From NCBI RefSeq assembly GCF_031312595.1, contig NZ_CP133592.1:2728001-2792000 (forward strand): 64,000 bases of DNA, read 5' to 3'. This DNA comes from Methanolobus sediminis. GTDB lineage: Archaea > Halobacteriota > Methanosarcinia > Methanosarcinales > Methanosarcinaceae. Of the stretch, positions 18,501 to 26,220 are shown piece after piece (position 1 is the first letter of the stretch; each line of letters starts with the position of its first letter). Both the position numbers and the translations under genes were made by a program. The notes under the pieces are model-generated. The model was not told the origin of the DNA. It searched no databases and saw only the letters and a list, made by a program, of their open reading frames with translations.

Positions 18501-18560
18501 TGACTGCTCATAAATATCCTCCGAAGTCCTGGTGTCAAGAACAGGAGTTTTAGCAGCCAT
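15531..18560 (-). CDS. Baseplate J/gp47-like protein, long (Afp11-like)
   Basis: A 1009-residue main baseplate wedge protein. The N-terminal part (YCPELAIPQKRGYFDPDDPG) carries the same NPxDPG-type motif as the shorter J protein. Several beta-sandwich inserts follow (WEYWNGNGWEPL and WKYYNGISWKEF are a repeated motif, so two related inserts are present), then the J core (LDRANGKIIFGDGNRGMVPHTG, GGGSRGNVSSETI, DRAVTNEDFEWLAHEAS) and a C-terminal GWNFGQNISTSQVAAVIEDIEGVDYV. Its ATG directly abuts the stop of the gp25-like gene. Length is typical of Afp11-class proteins. Confidence 0.88.
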   Translation of the reverse strand: MAAKTPVLDTRTSEDIYEQSLRLARHYCPELAIPQKRGYFDPDDPGLVILRLFSDMAENLITQFNKIPDKHRLAFFDFMGVNLLSAKPSKVPLTFYLAEGSSGSFVPRGTQVVSSEDSEVVFETTQGLSVVPAKLNAVFSLNSWEDKYTDHSKVVSGEKEKICIFGGDADEKPLDHVFYMGDDILLHMQNLPSELKFHLEGKNLFKEYFDLWYDGNNNLIENPEITSSQDAKKLDIIFNDKTRDIQSIQKFESSSIDGIESFWLHVKPHDTKIVDGTDLPAISNISMDLTVENITPDAAFFNVVPLDMKKGFYPFGEVPKKRDTLYIGSEEVFSKKGATITFDVELEYDEAKNENKNLVLQWEYWNGNGWEPLTVIDNTEAFTRSGQVFIETCPSIPPIEINGQLNKWIRMRVISEKLYETDGRVKSEEDHGFGSLYTTLKRSTHKIRDSLDETDLFSQDKSTVFNPPFIQSINISYSYEGVGIGKLRSFNNFQYRDLAPEEPGKIYETCQEKLPVFYLGFEEDIAGLPVTLFCAVKDKLYGEEPVRIKQSDYQDNFNDNDEATGLVWKYYNGISWKEFSVEDGSDSFRTAGIVSFSAPSDIKPTSQFGKELYWIRVESKDGKWLSCSVLNGIFPNTVWALNNTTSRNEILGSGNGEPDLTFNFSNRPVLEGQLVEVKESNIPSKGELKVIESEVGLDGLRVVEEYGEIKEVWVSWVEVNNFTLSGPLSRHYVLDRANGKIIFGDGNRGMVPHTGKNNIIARHYVSGGGSRGNVSSETITSLKKTIPKIDTVTNHVPSSGGMDMEDIESVIDRFPHIIKNRDRAVTNEDFEWLAHEASQYVARSKCVLKNDTITVIIVPKYEGHTPLPDSGLLRSVEMYLKDRAFFPILHKIKTIGPDYTQINAYVKVRPISLTESVDVLKRVEKTLKIFFHPLKGGPTGKGWNFGQNISTSQVAAVIEDIEGVDYVSEIKLTEGLSGLEKEEIAGVEHLLIEPDSLPCAGLISVEIEE

Positions 18561-18950
18561 TTATTCACTCCCAACATAAAATGGATACACAAGATTGTAC
18601 CTTGTGTTCGATGAAATAATCCTGTACTCAATGCTGATATTCAACCTGTTAAGTTCCTGCTCATCATTATTTGCATCAACCTTGATGAGTTCTATTCTGG
18701 GTTCCCATTTTTTCAAAGCTTCTTCAACGTGAAATATTGCAAAGGAAGCAGTGGATGTATCATTTACAGAGAATGCCAGGTCATGTATCCTGCATCCAAA
18801 ATCAGGTCTCATGACTCTTTCACCTATTGATGTACCAAGGATCAATAGTATCGATTCCCTGATAGAATCCTCATACTTAGACCAGGTAATTTTTCCGTTT
18901 TCAGTTTTCAATGGAAAACTCACGCCAACACCAAGAAAATCCGCATCCAT
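18561..18950 (-). CDS. GPW/gp25-family baseplate protein (Afp9-like)
   Basis: About 129 residues from the ATG at 18950, chosen over an in-frame GTG at 18959 because a GGGTGA ribosome site sits 5 bases before it. The sequence FLGVGVSFPLKTENGKITWSKYEDSIRESILLILGTSIGERVMRPDFG is the gp25 core (GERVMRPDFGC motif). In contractile tails this protein starts sheath assembly at the baseplate. Downstream of the PAAR-like tip gene, overlapping its end. Confidence 0.92.
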   Translation of the reverse strand: MDADFLGVGVSFPLKTENGKITWSKYEDSIRESILLILGTSIGERVMRPDFGCRIHDLAFSVNDTSTASFAIFHVEEALKKWEPRIELIKVDANNDEQELNRLNISIEYRIISSNTRYNLVYPFYVGSE

Positions 18951-18955
18951 TTTCT

Positions 18956-19351
18956 TCACCCTATAAACACGTTACCTGTTGCAACCACTGTTCCTATCGG
19001 CATGTCGGAAGGATCGTTACATGTTATTGCCGTATCCCCATTCCTTGCTGCCGGTTTCCCATTTATTCTCACAGTTGCACTTCCCATGTTTATTGTCGCT
19101 TTATTTGAGGGAGATTTCTGAAAAGGCCCTCCCTGTGGAACGTGATAAGGAGTGTTCGTAGCCGTCGAATCAACTGTTGCAGCAGGCATTCCATCAATCT
19201 TTACATTCCCGCTGAGATTGCCATCTATTATGCCTGTAAACGCATGAGGAACTGGAACAGGAATTGGAGGACCAGGAGGTGCCTGTATCAAAACGATATG
19301 GATATCTGTTGCAATGACCTGATCTCCCTGTTTAGCCGCCGTCATTCCCAT
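18956..19351 (-). CDS. PAAR-like spike-tip protein (Afp10-like)
   Basis: About 131 residues from the ATG at 19351, which has a GGGAG ribosome site; an upstream in-frame TTG at 19381 is less likely. It has the PAAR layout: AAKQGDQVIATDIHIV, then PVPHAFTGIIDGN, GNVKIDGMPAATVDS, VRINGKPAARNGDTAITC and VVATGNVFIG. PAAR proteins form a small cone that sharpens the spike and often carry cargo. No extra effector domain is present here. Confidence 0.9.
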   Translation of the reverse strand: MGMTAAKQGDQVIATDIHIVLIQAPPGPPIPVPVPHAFTGIIDGNLSGNVKIDGMPAATVDSTATNTPYHVPQGGPFQKSPSNKATINMGSATVRINGKPAARNGDTAITCNDPSDMPIGTVVATGNVFIG

Positions 19352-19377
19352 AATTAAACTCCCGATCAATGATCTGA

Positions 19378-20013
19378 TCAATTGAGATCTATTGTAGCTC
19401 CTTTAACAGTCACTTTACCTGACGCTTTCAGGTTCATATCCGATGATGCTTCGATCTTTGTGGCTGCTGATGCTTTAATCTCAATATTTAGTGCATCGAT
19501 AGCAATTTTCCCATTCGGTGCAGACATCTCAATATCCTTGTTTGACACTATGGATATTTTATTATCTTTTGTATCGATCGTGATCATATTTTTTTCAGTT
19601 TTATCTACGATCTCTATTTTTTCGTTGCCCTCTGTGTCATCTATTTTTATCACATGACCACTACGGGACTTCATCATCCTGATATTGTTCTTACCATTAC
19701 TATTCGTTTCAGGAGGGATATCCTTCCCATTCCACAGCGATCCGATGATATATGGCACATTTATATTTCCCTGCTCAAAAACAACAAGAACTTCATCATC
19801 GATTTCCGGCAGGATAAAAATTCCTCTCTCTTTTCCAGCCATAAGTGATGCGACTCTCGCCCAGTTAGACTCATCATCATCGCTAAGCCACGGAAATTTT
19901 ACCCTGATCCGTCCAAGTCCTTCAGGATCCTTGTTGTTTGTCACAATACCTATGACAACACCATAAATCCTTGAATCTGTGCTCTGATCATCAACCAGAT
20001 CCAGTAAACTCAT
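19378..20013 (-). CDS. Baseplate assembly protein V / VgrG C-terminal-like spike protein
   Basis: A 211-residue protein with the gpV/VgrG OB-fold start (GVVIGIVTNNKDPEGLGRIRVKFPWLSDDDESNWARVASLMAG) and the beta-helix needle that follows (repeats such as KNMITIDTKDNKISIVSNKD and KASAATKIEASSDMNLKASG). The ATG overlaps the stop of the preceding gpD-like gene by four bases. In most Afp/PVC systems these two parts are fused in one Afp8/VgrG-like protein; here they are separate and translationally coupled. Confidence 0.88.
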   Translation of the reverse strand: MSLLDLVDDQSTDSRIYGVVIGIVTNNKDPEGLGRIRVKFPWLSDDDESNWARVASLMAGKERGIFILPEIDDEVLVVFEQGNINVPYIIGSLWNGKDIPPETNSNGKNNIRMMKSRSGHVIKIDDTEGNEKIEIVDKTEKNMITIDTKDNKISIVSNKDIEMSAPNGKIAIDALNIEIKASAATKIEASSDMNLKASGKVTVKGATIDLN

Positions 20014-21062
20014 ATCCCGCCCCTCCTGACCTTAAACGATGTTTTGTATCCACTATAATCAATTACATGAGATGTTGAAGTGACATAGTAAGTTCCGCTG
20101 AACCTGCCAATTCCTTTGATCTCAATGGTATTACCAGCTCTCAATTTTGGAATACCTGTACATTTTCCATCACCTGTTACGGACCCTACAAGATGTTTAT
20201 TGTATCTTGCAACTGCAAGTTTTTCTGCATCAAAATTATCAACAGGATGCTCATCTACAATATATGATGAGAATTTACCAAATGCAGACTCAGTCATGTT
20301 TGTTCCGTTATTTTTGACATTCATCGTTGACATGGACCTTTCACTTTTTGATGTTGCAGATACCTGTTTTTTCTTAATGTAATCCCATCCCTGCACCACA
20401 ATTTCATCACCTTCATATCTTGCACTCAAGTCTGCAGAAAACTCTTCCAGGTCAACTCTGTATTCAAGGACCAGGGATGCCGGATCACTCTCTTTTGGTG
20501 ATCGGAAATGTAATGTCCTGTCATCAACAAAAAGCTCGTACCTGATGCGTTTTGCTCGTTGCAATATGAACTCAAGGTCGTTTTGGTTATTTTGATAAAT
20601 ATGCGGATGAACAGTTCCTGTATCTTCCACCTTTGCGCTAAGCCCCCATTCACCGGCAATCGAAGATGCAATGTCACTATCCTTTACATCAACAAATGTG
20701 CGCCTTTTTGTTCCAAAACGAAGCCTGTGCAACCTGTCATAACCTCTGATCTCAATTGTTGAGAAACTTTCACTAAAGGTTGGCTTAAGAGAGGTGACCT
20801 CACCTGCAATCATCAGGACCAGATCATCCATACCCATGTATAATTTGATCTCACTTCCCAGATGAAAATCTTTAAGGTCAACATGTTGCCAGCCCCCTTT
20901 TTCGAAATCGGATGTTGCCAGCTTAAGAATAAACATAGATGCTGTGTTGAGTTCTTCTTCGAATATCACACTTTCAACAGATGCCATAGATTTTGCTGAA
21001 AGCTCGTTGCCATCTACTTTGATCTTAAATATCGGTACTGTGGAAACTATATTTTCTGGCAA
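20010..21062 (-). CDS. Late-control gene D-like protein (VgrG N-terminal part, gpD)
   Basis: A 350-residue protein of the gpD/gp27 hub class. It has VPIFKIKVDGNELS, then IRGYDRLHRLRFGTKRRTFVDVKDSDIASSIAGEWGL, NNQNDLEFILQRAKRIRYELFVDDRTLHFR and a C-terminal GNTIEIKGIGRFSGTYYVTSTSHVID, all standard for phage gpD and CIS hub proteins. Start is TTG with a GGAG ribosome site seven bases upstream. It forms the trimeric hub on which the gpV needle sits. Confidence 0.88.
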   Translation of the reverse strand: MPENIVSTVPIFKIKVDGNELSAKSMASVESVIFEEELNTASMFILKLATSDFEKGGWQHVDLKDFHLGSEIKLYMGMDDLVLMIAGEVTSLKPTFSESFSTIEIRGYDRLHRLRFGTKRRTFVDVKDSDIASSIAGEWGLSAKVEDTGTVHPHIYQNNQNDLEFILQRAKRIRYELFVDDRTLHFRSPKESDPASLVLEYRVDLEEFSADLSARYEGDEIVVQGWDYIKKKQVSATSKSERSMSTMNVKNNGTNMTESAFGKFSSYIVDEHPVDNFDAEKLAVARYNKHLVGSVTGDGKCTGIPKLRAGNTIEIKGIGRFSGTYYVTSTSHVIDYSGYKTSFKVRRGGI

Positions 21063-21081
21063 TTTAAGCTCCTGATAAGGT

Positions 21082-21753
21082 TTAGTCTGGAATTATTATT
21101 ATTTTGCCAATATCATCAGGACCCGGGAAATTCAGTGGATCGTCAATATCATTCAACTCAGCGATCTTACGCCACAATAGTGGATCCTTAAGTTCTTCTG
21201 CTGCTATGATGTCAAGCCTTTCTCCCTGTTTGACCTGTCTGACCTTTCTGCATGCTTCAACACCTTTGAGCTTTAACGCATCCTGTGCATTCACAACCGA
21301 CCTCATTACAACGGTCAACTTCGCACGAACAGGAATTCCAGTTGACATGAACATTGTGAAATTTTGAGAAACTGATTCCACAACTCCTTTAAAATTAAAT
21401 TTACCCCAGCTGAACAAGCATACAGGCGGCTTTTTTGTTTCTTTTCCCTCAGCAGTTGGAACAGCAAGTTCCATGATTCTTTTTGTTCCGGCAACTTTTC
21501 TGACCCTACCGGAAATTGAAACTTCATTATCTTCTCTTACATCAGCACGGATCTCATATGTATCAAAAAATAAATTGAGTGTCAAAGTGCCAAAAGTTGT
21601 TTTTGTGAACTCAGGCATCATACCCCTGTCACCCACCCATGTTGCATTTATGGTGCTTGTATAATCAGTCGGGTTGAACATTACCTCTATGGTCTTGTCC
21701 TTAACAACACCCTTACCCTGATCATCCAGGATGTATATTTTGGCTTTTTCCAT
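21082..21753 (-). CDS. LysM-containing CIS tube/baseplate adaptor protein (Afp7-like)
   Basis: A 223-residue protein with the CIS tube-associated N-terminal domain (IEVMFNPTDYTSTINATWVG, then GTLTLNLFFDT) and a C-terminal LysM domain (about 172-222, VKQGERLDIIAAEELKDPLLWRKIAELN). Afp7/gp53-type proteins link tube, hub and baseplate. Start ATG overlaps the stop of the upstream 453-residue gene by one base. Confidence 0.88.
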   Translation of the reverse strand: MEKAKIYILDDQGKGVVKDKTIEVMFNPTDYTSTINATWVGDRGMMPEFTKTTFGTLTLNLFFDTYEIRADVREDNEVSISGRVRKVAGTKRIMELAVPTAEGKETKKPPVCLFSWGKFNFKGVVESVSQNFTMFMSTGIPVRAKLTVVMRSVVNAQDALKLKGVEACRKVRQVKQGERLDIIAAEELKDPLLWRKIAELNDIDDPLNFPGPDDIGKIIIIPD

Positions 21754-23114
21754 TACCTGAGACCTCTCCGTTCTTTTTCAATTGAAAGTTTAGATTCAAG
21801 AAGTTTGTAGACCCTATCGGCAATGATAGTGATATTATCAATATTCTCAACACTGTTTAGTGACTTGACATTTTTCTCAACAACAGCTGCCTTTTCTGAA
21901 TCTGTTTTGTCTATTCCGGTTGTGATGGCATCAGATTTTACCTTATTGTCAGGCTCTTCGTCTGAATTTTGAACAGCAGATTTTCTTAGAACCAGATCAG
22001 AAGGTATTCTGGAAATGTTACTTGATGAAAGATCAAATGGCACATTAATATCTGTTTGCGCATTCCTTGCATGATGTAAAGAGAGATCACCCTGATTGGA
22101 TAACAGGTTGGGACTAGTTGGAACTTCACCATCCTCAGCCTCCATATCCGCTATCCTCAATCTTGCAATATGTTTATTAGAAACAGACCTGTTTGCAATA
22201 TTCTTTTTTTCAGTCATCAAATACCGTTCTTCTGTTCGCCTGCTAAAATTCTCATATTTTTCATACACAAGTTCATTTCGTTTTTGAACACGTGCCACTA
22301 AGGTATCAATTTTTAAAACAGCCTCATCCGCATGAGTGGAGGAATGCAAAATGATGTCTTTGGCTTTTGTATTTTCATCCACTTTCACTCCTGCAAGCAC
22401 CTGCTTGGTGTATTCATCAAAGGAAGAAATATCAGGTGTCTTTAGATGCTGTAATTTTAACAAATCACCAGTATTTTCGAGCTGTATTTTGTCTGATTGT
22501 GTTTTGAGAAAGATACTTTTCTTGCTCAGGTTGTTTGAAAGAATTAATGGATTTTTCATTTTTTCTCTTTGAGATAGTGTCTTTTCAGATAGTGTTCTCA
22601 CGAGTTCCATTGTTTCCTGGGTCTTTACTGATACAGGCTCAAAAATAAGATTCGGAGTTTGCCGGTCAACTAGCTTCAAGTATCTCATCAAGCGTGGAGT
22701 TACAGGGTGCTTTTTATCTTCCCCTGAACCTGTTTGTATATTCATCTGCTGTTCTAACACATTTTTTCCAGATGATAATTGATTTTTAAACTCAGACTCA
22801 TGGGTAACTACATTTTGTGCTGGCCAACTTGTTAAATGCAAATTCAGATATTGAATTATGCTGGTACTTAATATTTTTTTAATAATATCTTGATTAATGT
22901 TTGTTAATTTGATTGTACCATCGACTGTTTCCAGTAACCTTAAAAATATTAACGACGGAAAATTACCTTGTTTTGTGCCAATAGAATATCGCTGGATAAT
23001 CTGGTTAAAAAGATCAGGTTCATTAACTTTCATTGACGAAATTGTACTTACAGGCAACACTGTTGGTAGCTTCTTTTGCAATATACTGCAATCTGTATGT
23101 AATTGTTCATTCAT
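21753..23114 (-). CDS. CIS-operon protein of unknown function; possible tape-measure-like protein
   Basis: A 453-residue soluble protein between the second tube gene and the LysM adaptor gene, the slot held by Afp6 in Afp-type clusters. Residues about 35-100 look like a small helical domain (IIQRYSIGTKQGNFPSLIFLRLLET). The rest is charged, low in aromatic residues and helical or disordered, ending in a predicted helix (VENIDNITIIADRVYKLLESK). No recognised motif. It could act as tape measure or chaperone, since no other tape-measure candidate lies in the operon. Confidence 0.6.
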   Translation of the reverse strand: MNEQLHTDCSILQKKLPTVLPVSTISSMKVNEPDLFNQIIQRYSIGTKQGNFPSLIFLRLLETVDGTIKLTNINQDIIKKILSTSIIQYLNLHLTSWPAQNVVTHESEFKNQLSSGKNVLEQQMNIQTGSGEDKKHPVTPRLMRYLKLVDRQTPNLIFEPVSVKTQETMELVRTLSEKTLSQREKMKNPLILSNNLSKKSIFLKTQSDKIQLENTGDLLKLQHLKTPDISSFDEYTKQVLAGVKVDENTKAKDIILHSSTHADEAVLKIDTLVARVQKRNELVYEKYENFSRRTEERYLMTEKKNIANRSVSNKHIARLRIADMEAEDGEVPTSPNLLSNQGDLSLHHARNAQTDINVPFDLSSSNISRIPSDLVLRKSAVQNSDEEPDNKVKSDAITTGIDKTDSEKAAVVEKNVKSLNSVENIDNITIIADRVYKLLESKLSIEKERRGLR

Positions 23115-23143
23115 GCTACCACATCAATTAAGTGGAAAATTAG

Positions 23144-23599
23144 TTATGGAATTCTTTTGAGTCCGTGATGAGCCAGGGTCAGAGTCTCAGTTGCAATGGT
23201 ACCGGTTATAGCATTGAGTGATGGGCCATTCAGTTTTATCGGATAAGCATCAACAAAGCTCCATGTTACCAGAGGAGAACCATCCTGATCACAAAGAAAG
23301 ATCAAACCGTCTTTCCTTTTGACCTTTCCATTTATGGCATCATCATACCATCTCCAGATCAGATCATGATCAGTGATCCCGCGCTTTAGAGTTATGTTGG
23401 AATATTTTGTACCTTTAGGGAGCTTATATTCAATGCCATTAGCTCCCCCTTCTCTTATAGTTTCAACTTCCGTTTCGATATCCAGACCGGAGACCTCAGT
23501 AAATCCAGCTGCAGTAAGTCCTTCGATCTCTACAATAAAATTATAGGCACTATAAGGATCGACTCGCTTTTTTCCAGATAATAAATTTGATTTGGGCAA
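23144..23599 (-). CDS. CIS tail tube protein, second copy (Afp5/Afp1-like)
   Basis: A 151-residue T4 gp19-type inner tube protein: DPYSAYNFIVEIEGLTAAGFTEVSGLDIETEVETIREGG, then KYSNITLKRGITDHDLIWRWYDDAINGK and LNAITGTIATETLTLAHHGLKRI. Start is TTG with a strong GGAGG ribosome site. It differs from the first tube protein at 24170-24607 and may form the ring that meets the baseplate. Confidence 0.92.
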   Translation of the reverse strand: MPKSNLLSGKKRVDPYSAYNFIVEIEGLTAAGFTEVSGLDIETEVETIREGGANGIEYKLPKGTKYSNITLKRGITDHDLIWRWYDDAINGKVKRKDGLIFLCDQDGSPLVTWSFVDAYPIKLNGPSLNAITGTIATETLTLAHHGLKRIP

Positions 23600-23625
23600 A
23601 GTTTCCTCCAGGTCTAATTTTGTCC

Positions 23626-23811
23626 TTACATATCCAGAATACTCTTTTCATTAGAATTCGAATTGAGATTCTTGTTTATCTTACTGACCTCTTTACACCA
23701 GAGTTGCCTGTCCCTATGTTCCATGTTCATGATGGTTTCATGGTCCCAGTGGAAATAGTAAGCCAGGAATGCTACCTCCTCAAGCAATTGATTGAGGGGG
23801 TAGCTTAGCAT
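23626..23811 (-). CDS. Small CIS-operon protein (DUF6760-like)
   Basis: A 61-residue protein between the two tube genes. EEVAFLAYYFHWDHETIMNMEHRDRQLWCKEVSKIN matches the short conserved protein that accompanies tube genes in many extracellular CIS loci (DUF6760). Its start overlaps the end of the preceding gene by seven bases, so it is part of the coupled operon. Role unknown; the position suggests tail-assembly help. Confidence 0.75.
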   Translation of the reverse strand: MLSYPLNQLLEEVAFLAYYFHWDHETIMNMEHRDRQLWCKEVSKINKNLNSNSNEKSILDM

Positions 23812-24173
23812 TTCCCCTGATCATTCACCTCGACGTCAAACATGTGTTCACATTTGGGACAAACTGTTTTTATCACGTCTGATCCGTTTTCGTTGATCCG
23901 CTGGTAAAGTTCCTGCAGATAGGCCATATCGGCTATGAACAAATTTTCAATATTCCGTGTATTGATAGAATGCAGAGTGCCCAGCTTTGTGATTACACGG
24001 GATAGCAAGATTACACTCAAGTAAGCCGGATTTGACTGTACTCTTGGATCCTTTAAAGGTAAGATCTCATCTGCTGCAGTTGCAAGACGCATGATCCCAT
24101 CCTTGTGCAGGTTGCCATCTTCATCAACATACCCTTGTGGAAGTGTGAACTCAAATTCTGTCTGAAACGTCAT
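23805..24173 (-). CDS. CIS tail-assembly protein with a C-terminal zinc-ribbon half
   Basis: A 122-residue protein with the conserved opening FTLPQGYVDEDGNLHKDGIMRLATAADEILPLKDPRVQSNPAYL, a helix that carries RVITKLG, and a C-terminal CPKCEHMFDVEV (one CxxC pair). Equivalent small proteins lie between tube genes in other CIS loci and are compared with T4 gp51-type or tail-assembly chaperones. The start overlaps the stop of the first tube gene (four bases). Confidence 0.75.
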   Translation of the reverse strand: MTFQTEFEFTLPQGYVDEDGNLHKDGIMRLATAADEILPLKDPRVQSNPAYLSVILLSRVITKLGTLHSINTRNIENLFIADMAYLQELYQRINENGSDVIKTVCPKCEHMFDVEVNDQGKC

Positions 24174-24607
24174 TGTACCCTGTCCATTCCCTCATGAGCG
24201 ATCTCGATCGTTTCAATAGCTACATCATTTCCCATGGCGTTTAGGTCAGGAGCATTATACTTAACAGGCCATGCTTCCCTGAACTCCCAGCGAGCTGCCG
24301 GATTTCCTCCTTCATCCAGAAGAAGAACAGCAATATTTTTTCTCGCCTCGGCAGTCTTTCCCTGAATTACCTGCTTTCGCCATTCAAATAGCTCGGTAGA
24401 ATCTGTAATTCCCCATTTAAGGGTCAGATTTCCGTATTTAGTTAGCCCCGGAAGCTTTCTGACAGTTGTATCTTCATTTCCTTCCCTGTATTCGATAGAA
24501 TCGGTGGCGATATCCGGGATCGTAACTTCACTGAAACCTGCCTGAATAATTCCATCTATTTCCAGCAGGAACCTGGAATTTCTATAAGGGTCTTTTCTTT
24601 CTGGCAT
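24170..24607 (-). CDS. CIS tail tube protein, first copy (Afp1-like)
   Basis: A 145-residue gp19-type tube protein: DPYRNSRFLLEIDGIIQAGFSEVTIPDIATDSIEYREG, KYGNLTLKWGITDSTELFEWRKQVIQG, and LNAMGNDVAIETIEIAHEGMDRV. It lies just after the sheath gene, the usual order for the main stacking tube subunit. Confidence 0.92.
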   Translation of the reverse strand: MPERKDPYRNSRFLLEIDGIIQAGFSEVTIPDIATDSIEYREGNEDTTVRKLPGLTKYGNLTLKWGITDSTELFEWRKQVIQGKTAEARKNIAVLLLDEGGNPAARWEFREAWPVKYNAPDLNAMGNDVAIETIEIAHEGMDRVQ

Positions 24608-24623
24608 ATTTATTCACTTCCAA

Positions 24624-26165
24624 TTACTCCGTCGCTGAGGATCCGCCTGCCCATTGTGCAATTCTGAAAATAACAAATTCAGCCGGTTTAACCGGAGCAA
24701 TACCTATCTTGACAATGAGTCTTCCGTTATCTATATCGTCCTGGGTCATGGTAGTTCTGTCACACTTGACAAAAAACGCCTCATTCGGAGTCGTACCCAT
24801 GAGAGCACCATCTCTCCATACTGTTGTTAAAAACTGGGTGATCGTTTGTTTTACCCTTGCCCAGAGCCTTTCGTTATTAGGCTCAAAAACAGCCCACTGG
24901 GTTCCCTCTTCAATGGATTCTTCAATGTATAAGAACAGGCGGCGTACATTGACATATTTCCACATTGGGTCGCTGGATGTTGTCCTTGCACCCCATAGTC
25001 TGATACCTCTTCCCGGGAATACGCGAATGCAATTAACTCCTCTGGGATTCAGTATATCCTGCTCTCCTTTGGTAAGAGCAAATTGTACTTCCTGAACTCC
25101 CCGGACAACTTCATTTGCCGGTGCTTTGTGTACTCCTCTCTCAACGTCGCTTCGGGCGTATATTCCGGCAATGTGCCCACCAGGTGGAACCAGTTTTTTA
25201 TTGTTCGTTACGGGATTTACTACATTGATCCATGGATAGTAAAATGCTGCATACTTGGAATCCAGCGGAGGTCTGAGTGCAGAAACATCGCCAGCACTCT
25301 GATCTGCCTGCAATACTGCAAATCTATCTTTCATCTTTTCGCAGTGATCTACTATAATGCCTGTCATACCAACAGAATTCTCATCCGGAACACAGATGAT
25401 ACTGATCTCATCTATCTCTTCAAAGGCAGCCAGACCGGTTCTTTGTCCTGTTGTGGCAATACCCTGATAGTCTGAGAGTTTGGGAGCTTTGTCATTTCCC
25501 CCTACAAGCAGATCTATTACAGAATCAGGTATTCCTTCTCCTTTTTTCTCAACATTTATAAGATTTGATATGCCGTTGATCTTCTTTTCGTAGAAGTCGC
25601 TGCTTGCTTCCTGAGGGGAGAGATTATCGTAGATCTCAACCATTTCAGGATCATTGTTCTTTTTCTTTTGTTCATTTACCTTATCAGCGCCATCTGGATT
25701 CTTCCCTTCTGACTCTAGCATATTTCTCCAGTATTTTACGGTCAGTTTAAAAAGTGGATTTGTATCCTGATGAAGTGTGGCTTTTTCTACAATAACTGCT
25801 ACATTTCCGCCCCATACTCCAGGACCAACTGCAGTTACTTCTATTACACTTACATCTTTTTCGCCTTCGCTACTGGTCAATGTAGCTTTAGCTGTACCTG
25901 AACCTGTACCTGTTATACGACCTATAATACAACGCTGTCCTCCGTTTCTGAAAAAGCCGTCAACCCCATAGGCAAGATACGAATTTTCGATGAATCCTCC
26001 ATATTTGTTCTTGAAATCATCGAAGTTTGTAACAAGCCTTGGACCTGTTGGTCCTCTTTCGGTTTTTCCAAGGAATCCTGCTGTACTGGTGCTTACACCT
26101 TCAATTGGTTTTGCACCTATCTCTATTTCTTCAATGTATACTCCTGGTGCCAAATATTCCGGCAT
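24624..26165 (-). CDS. CIS contractile tail sheath protein (Afp2/3/4-like)
   Basis: A 513-residue sheath protein with the family's N-terminal LAPGVYIEEIEIGAKPIEGVSTSTAGFLGKTERGP and C-terminal NNERLWARVKQTITQFLTTVWRDGALMG followed by GRLIVKIGIAPVKPAEFVIFRIAQW. It forms the outer contractile cylinder; only one sheath gene is present. A perfect AAAGGAGG ribosome site precedes the ATG, as expected for a highly made protein, and a perfect 20-bp palindrome lies just upstream. Confidence 0.95.
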   Translation of the reverse strand: MPEYLAPGVYIEEIEIGAKPIEGVSTSTAGFLGKTERGPTGPRLVTNFDDFKNKYGGFIENSYLAYGVDGFFRNGGQRCIIGRITGTGSGTAKATLTSSEGEKDVSVIEVTAVGPGVWGGNVAVIVEKATLHQDTNPLFKLTVKYWRNMLESEGKNPDGADKVNEQKKKNNDPEMVEIYDNLSPQEASSDFYEKKINGISNLINVEKKGEGIPDSVIDLLVGGNDKAPKLSDYQGIATTGQRTGLAAFEEIDEISIICVPDENSVGMTGIIVDHCEKMKDRFAVLQADQSAGDVSALRPPLDSKYAAFYYPWINVVNPVTNNKKLVPPGGHIAGIYARSDVERGVHKAPANEVVRGVQEVQFALTKGEQDILNPRGVNCIRVFPGRGIRLWGARTTSSDPMWKYVNVRRLFLYIEESIEEGTQWAVFEPNNERLWARVKQTITQFLTTVWRDGALMGTTPNEAFFVKCDRTTMTQDDIDNGRLIVKIGIAPVKPAEFVIFRIAQWAGGSSATE

Positions 26166-26200
26166 TCACTAAAACCTCCTTTGATTATATGATGAATATC

Positions 26201-26220
26201 ATTCCTGAAATTTCAGGAAT
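26201..26220 (-). promoter_or_regulatory. Perfect 20-bp palindrome between the 204-residue gene and the sheath gene
   Basis: The sequence attcctgaaatttcaggaat is a perfect palindrome that includes the stop codon of the gene upstream and ends about 35 bases before the sheath start codon. In RNA it would form a hairpin. It may be a processing or protection site that adjusts sheath mRNA, or a partial terminator; no U-tract follows it. Confidence 0.5.
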
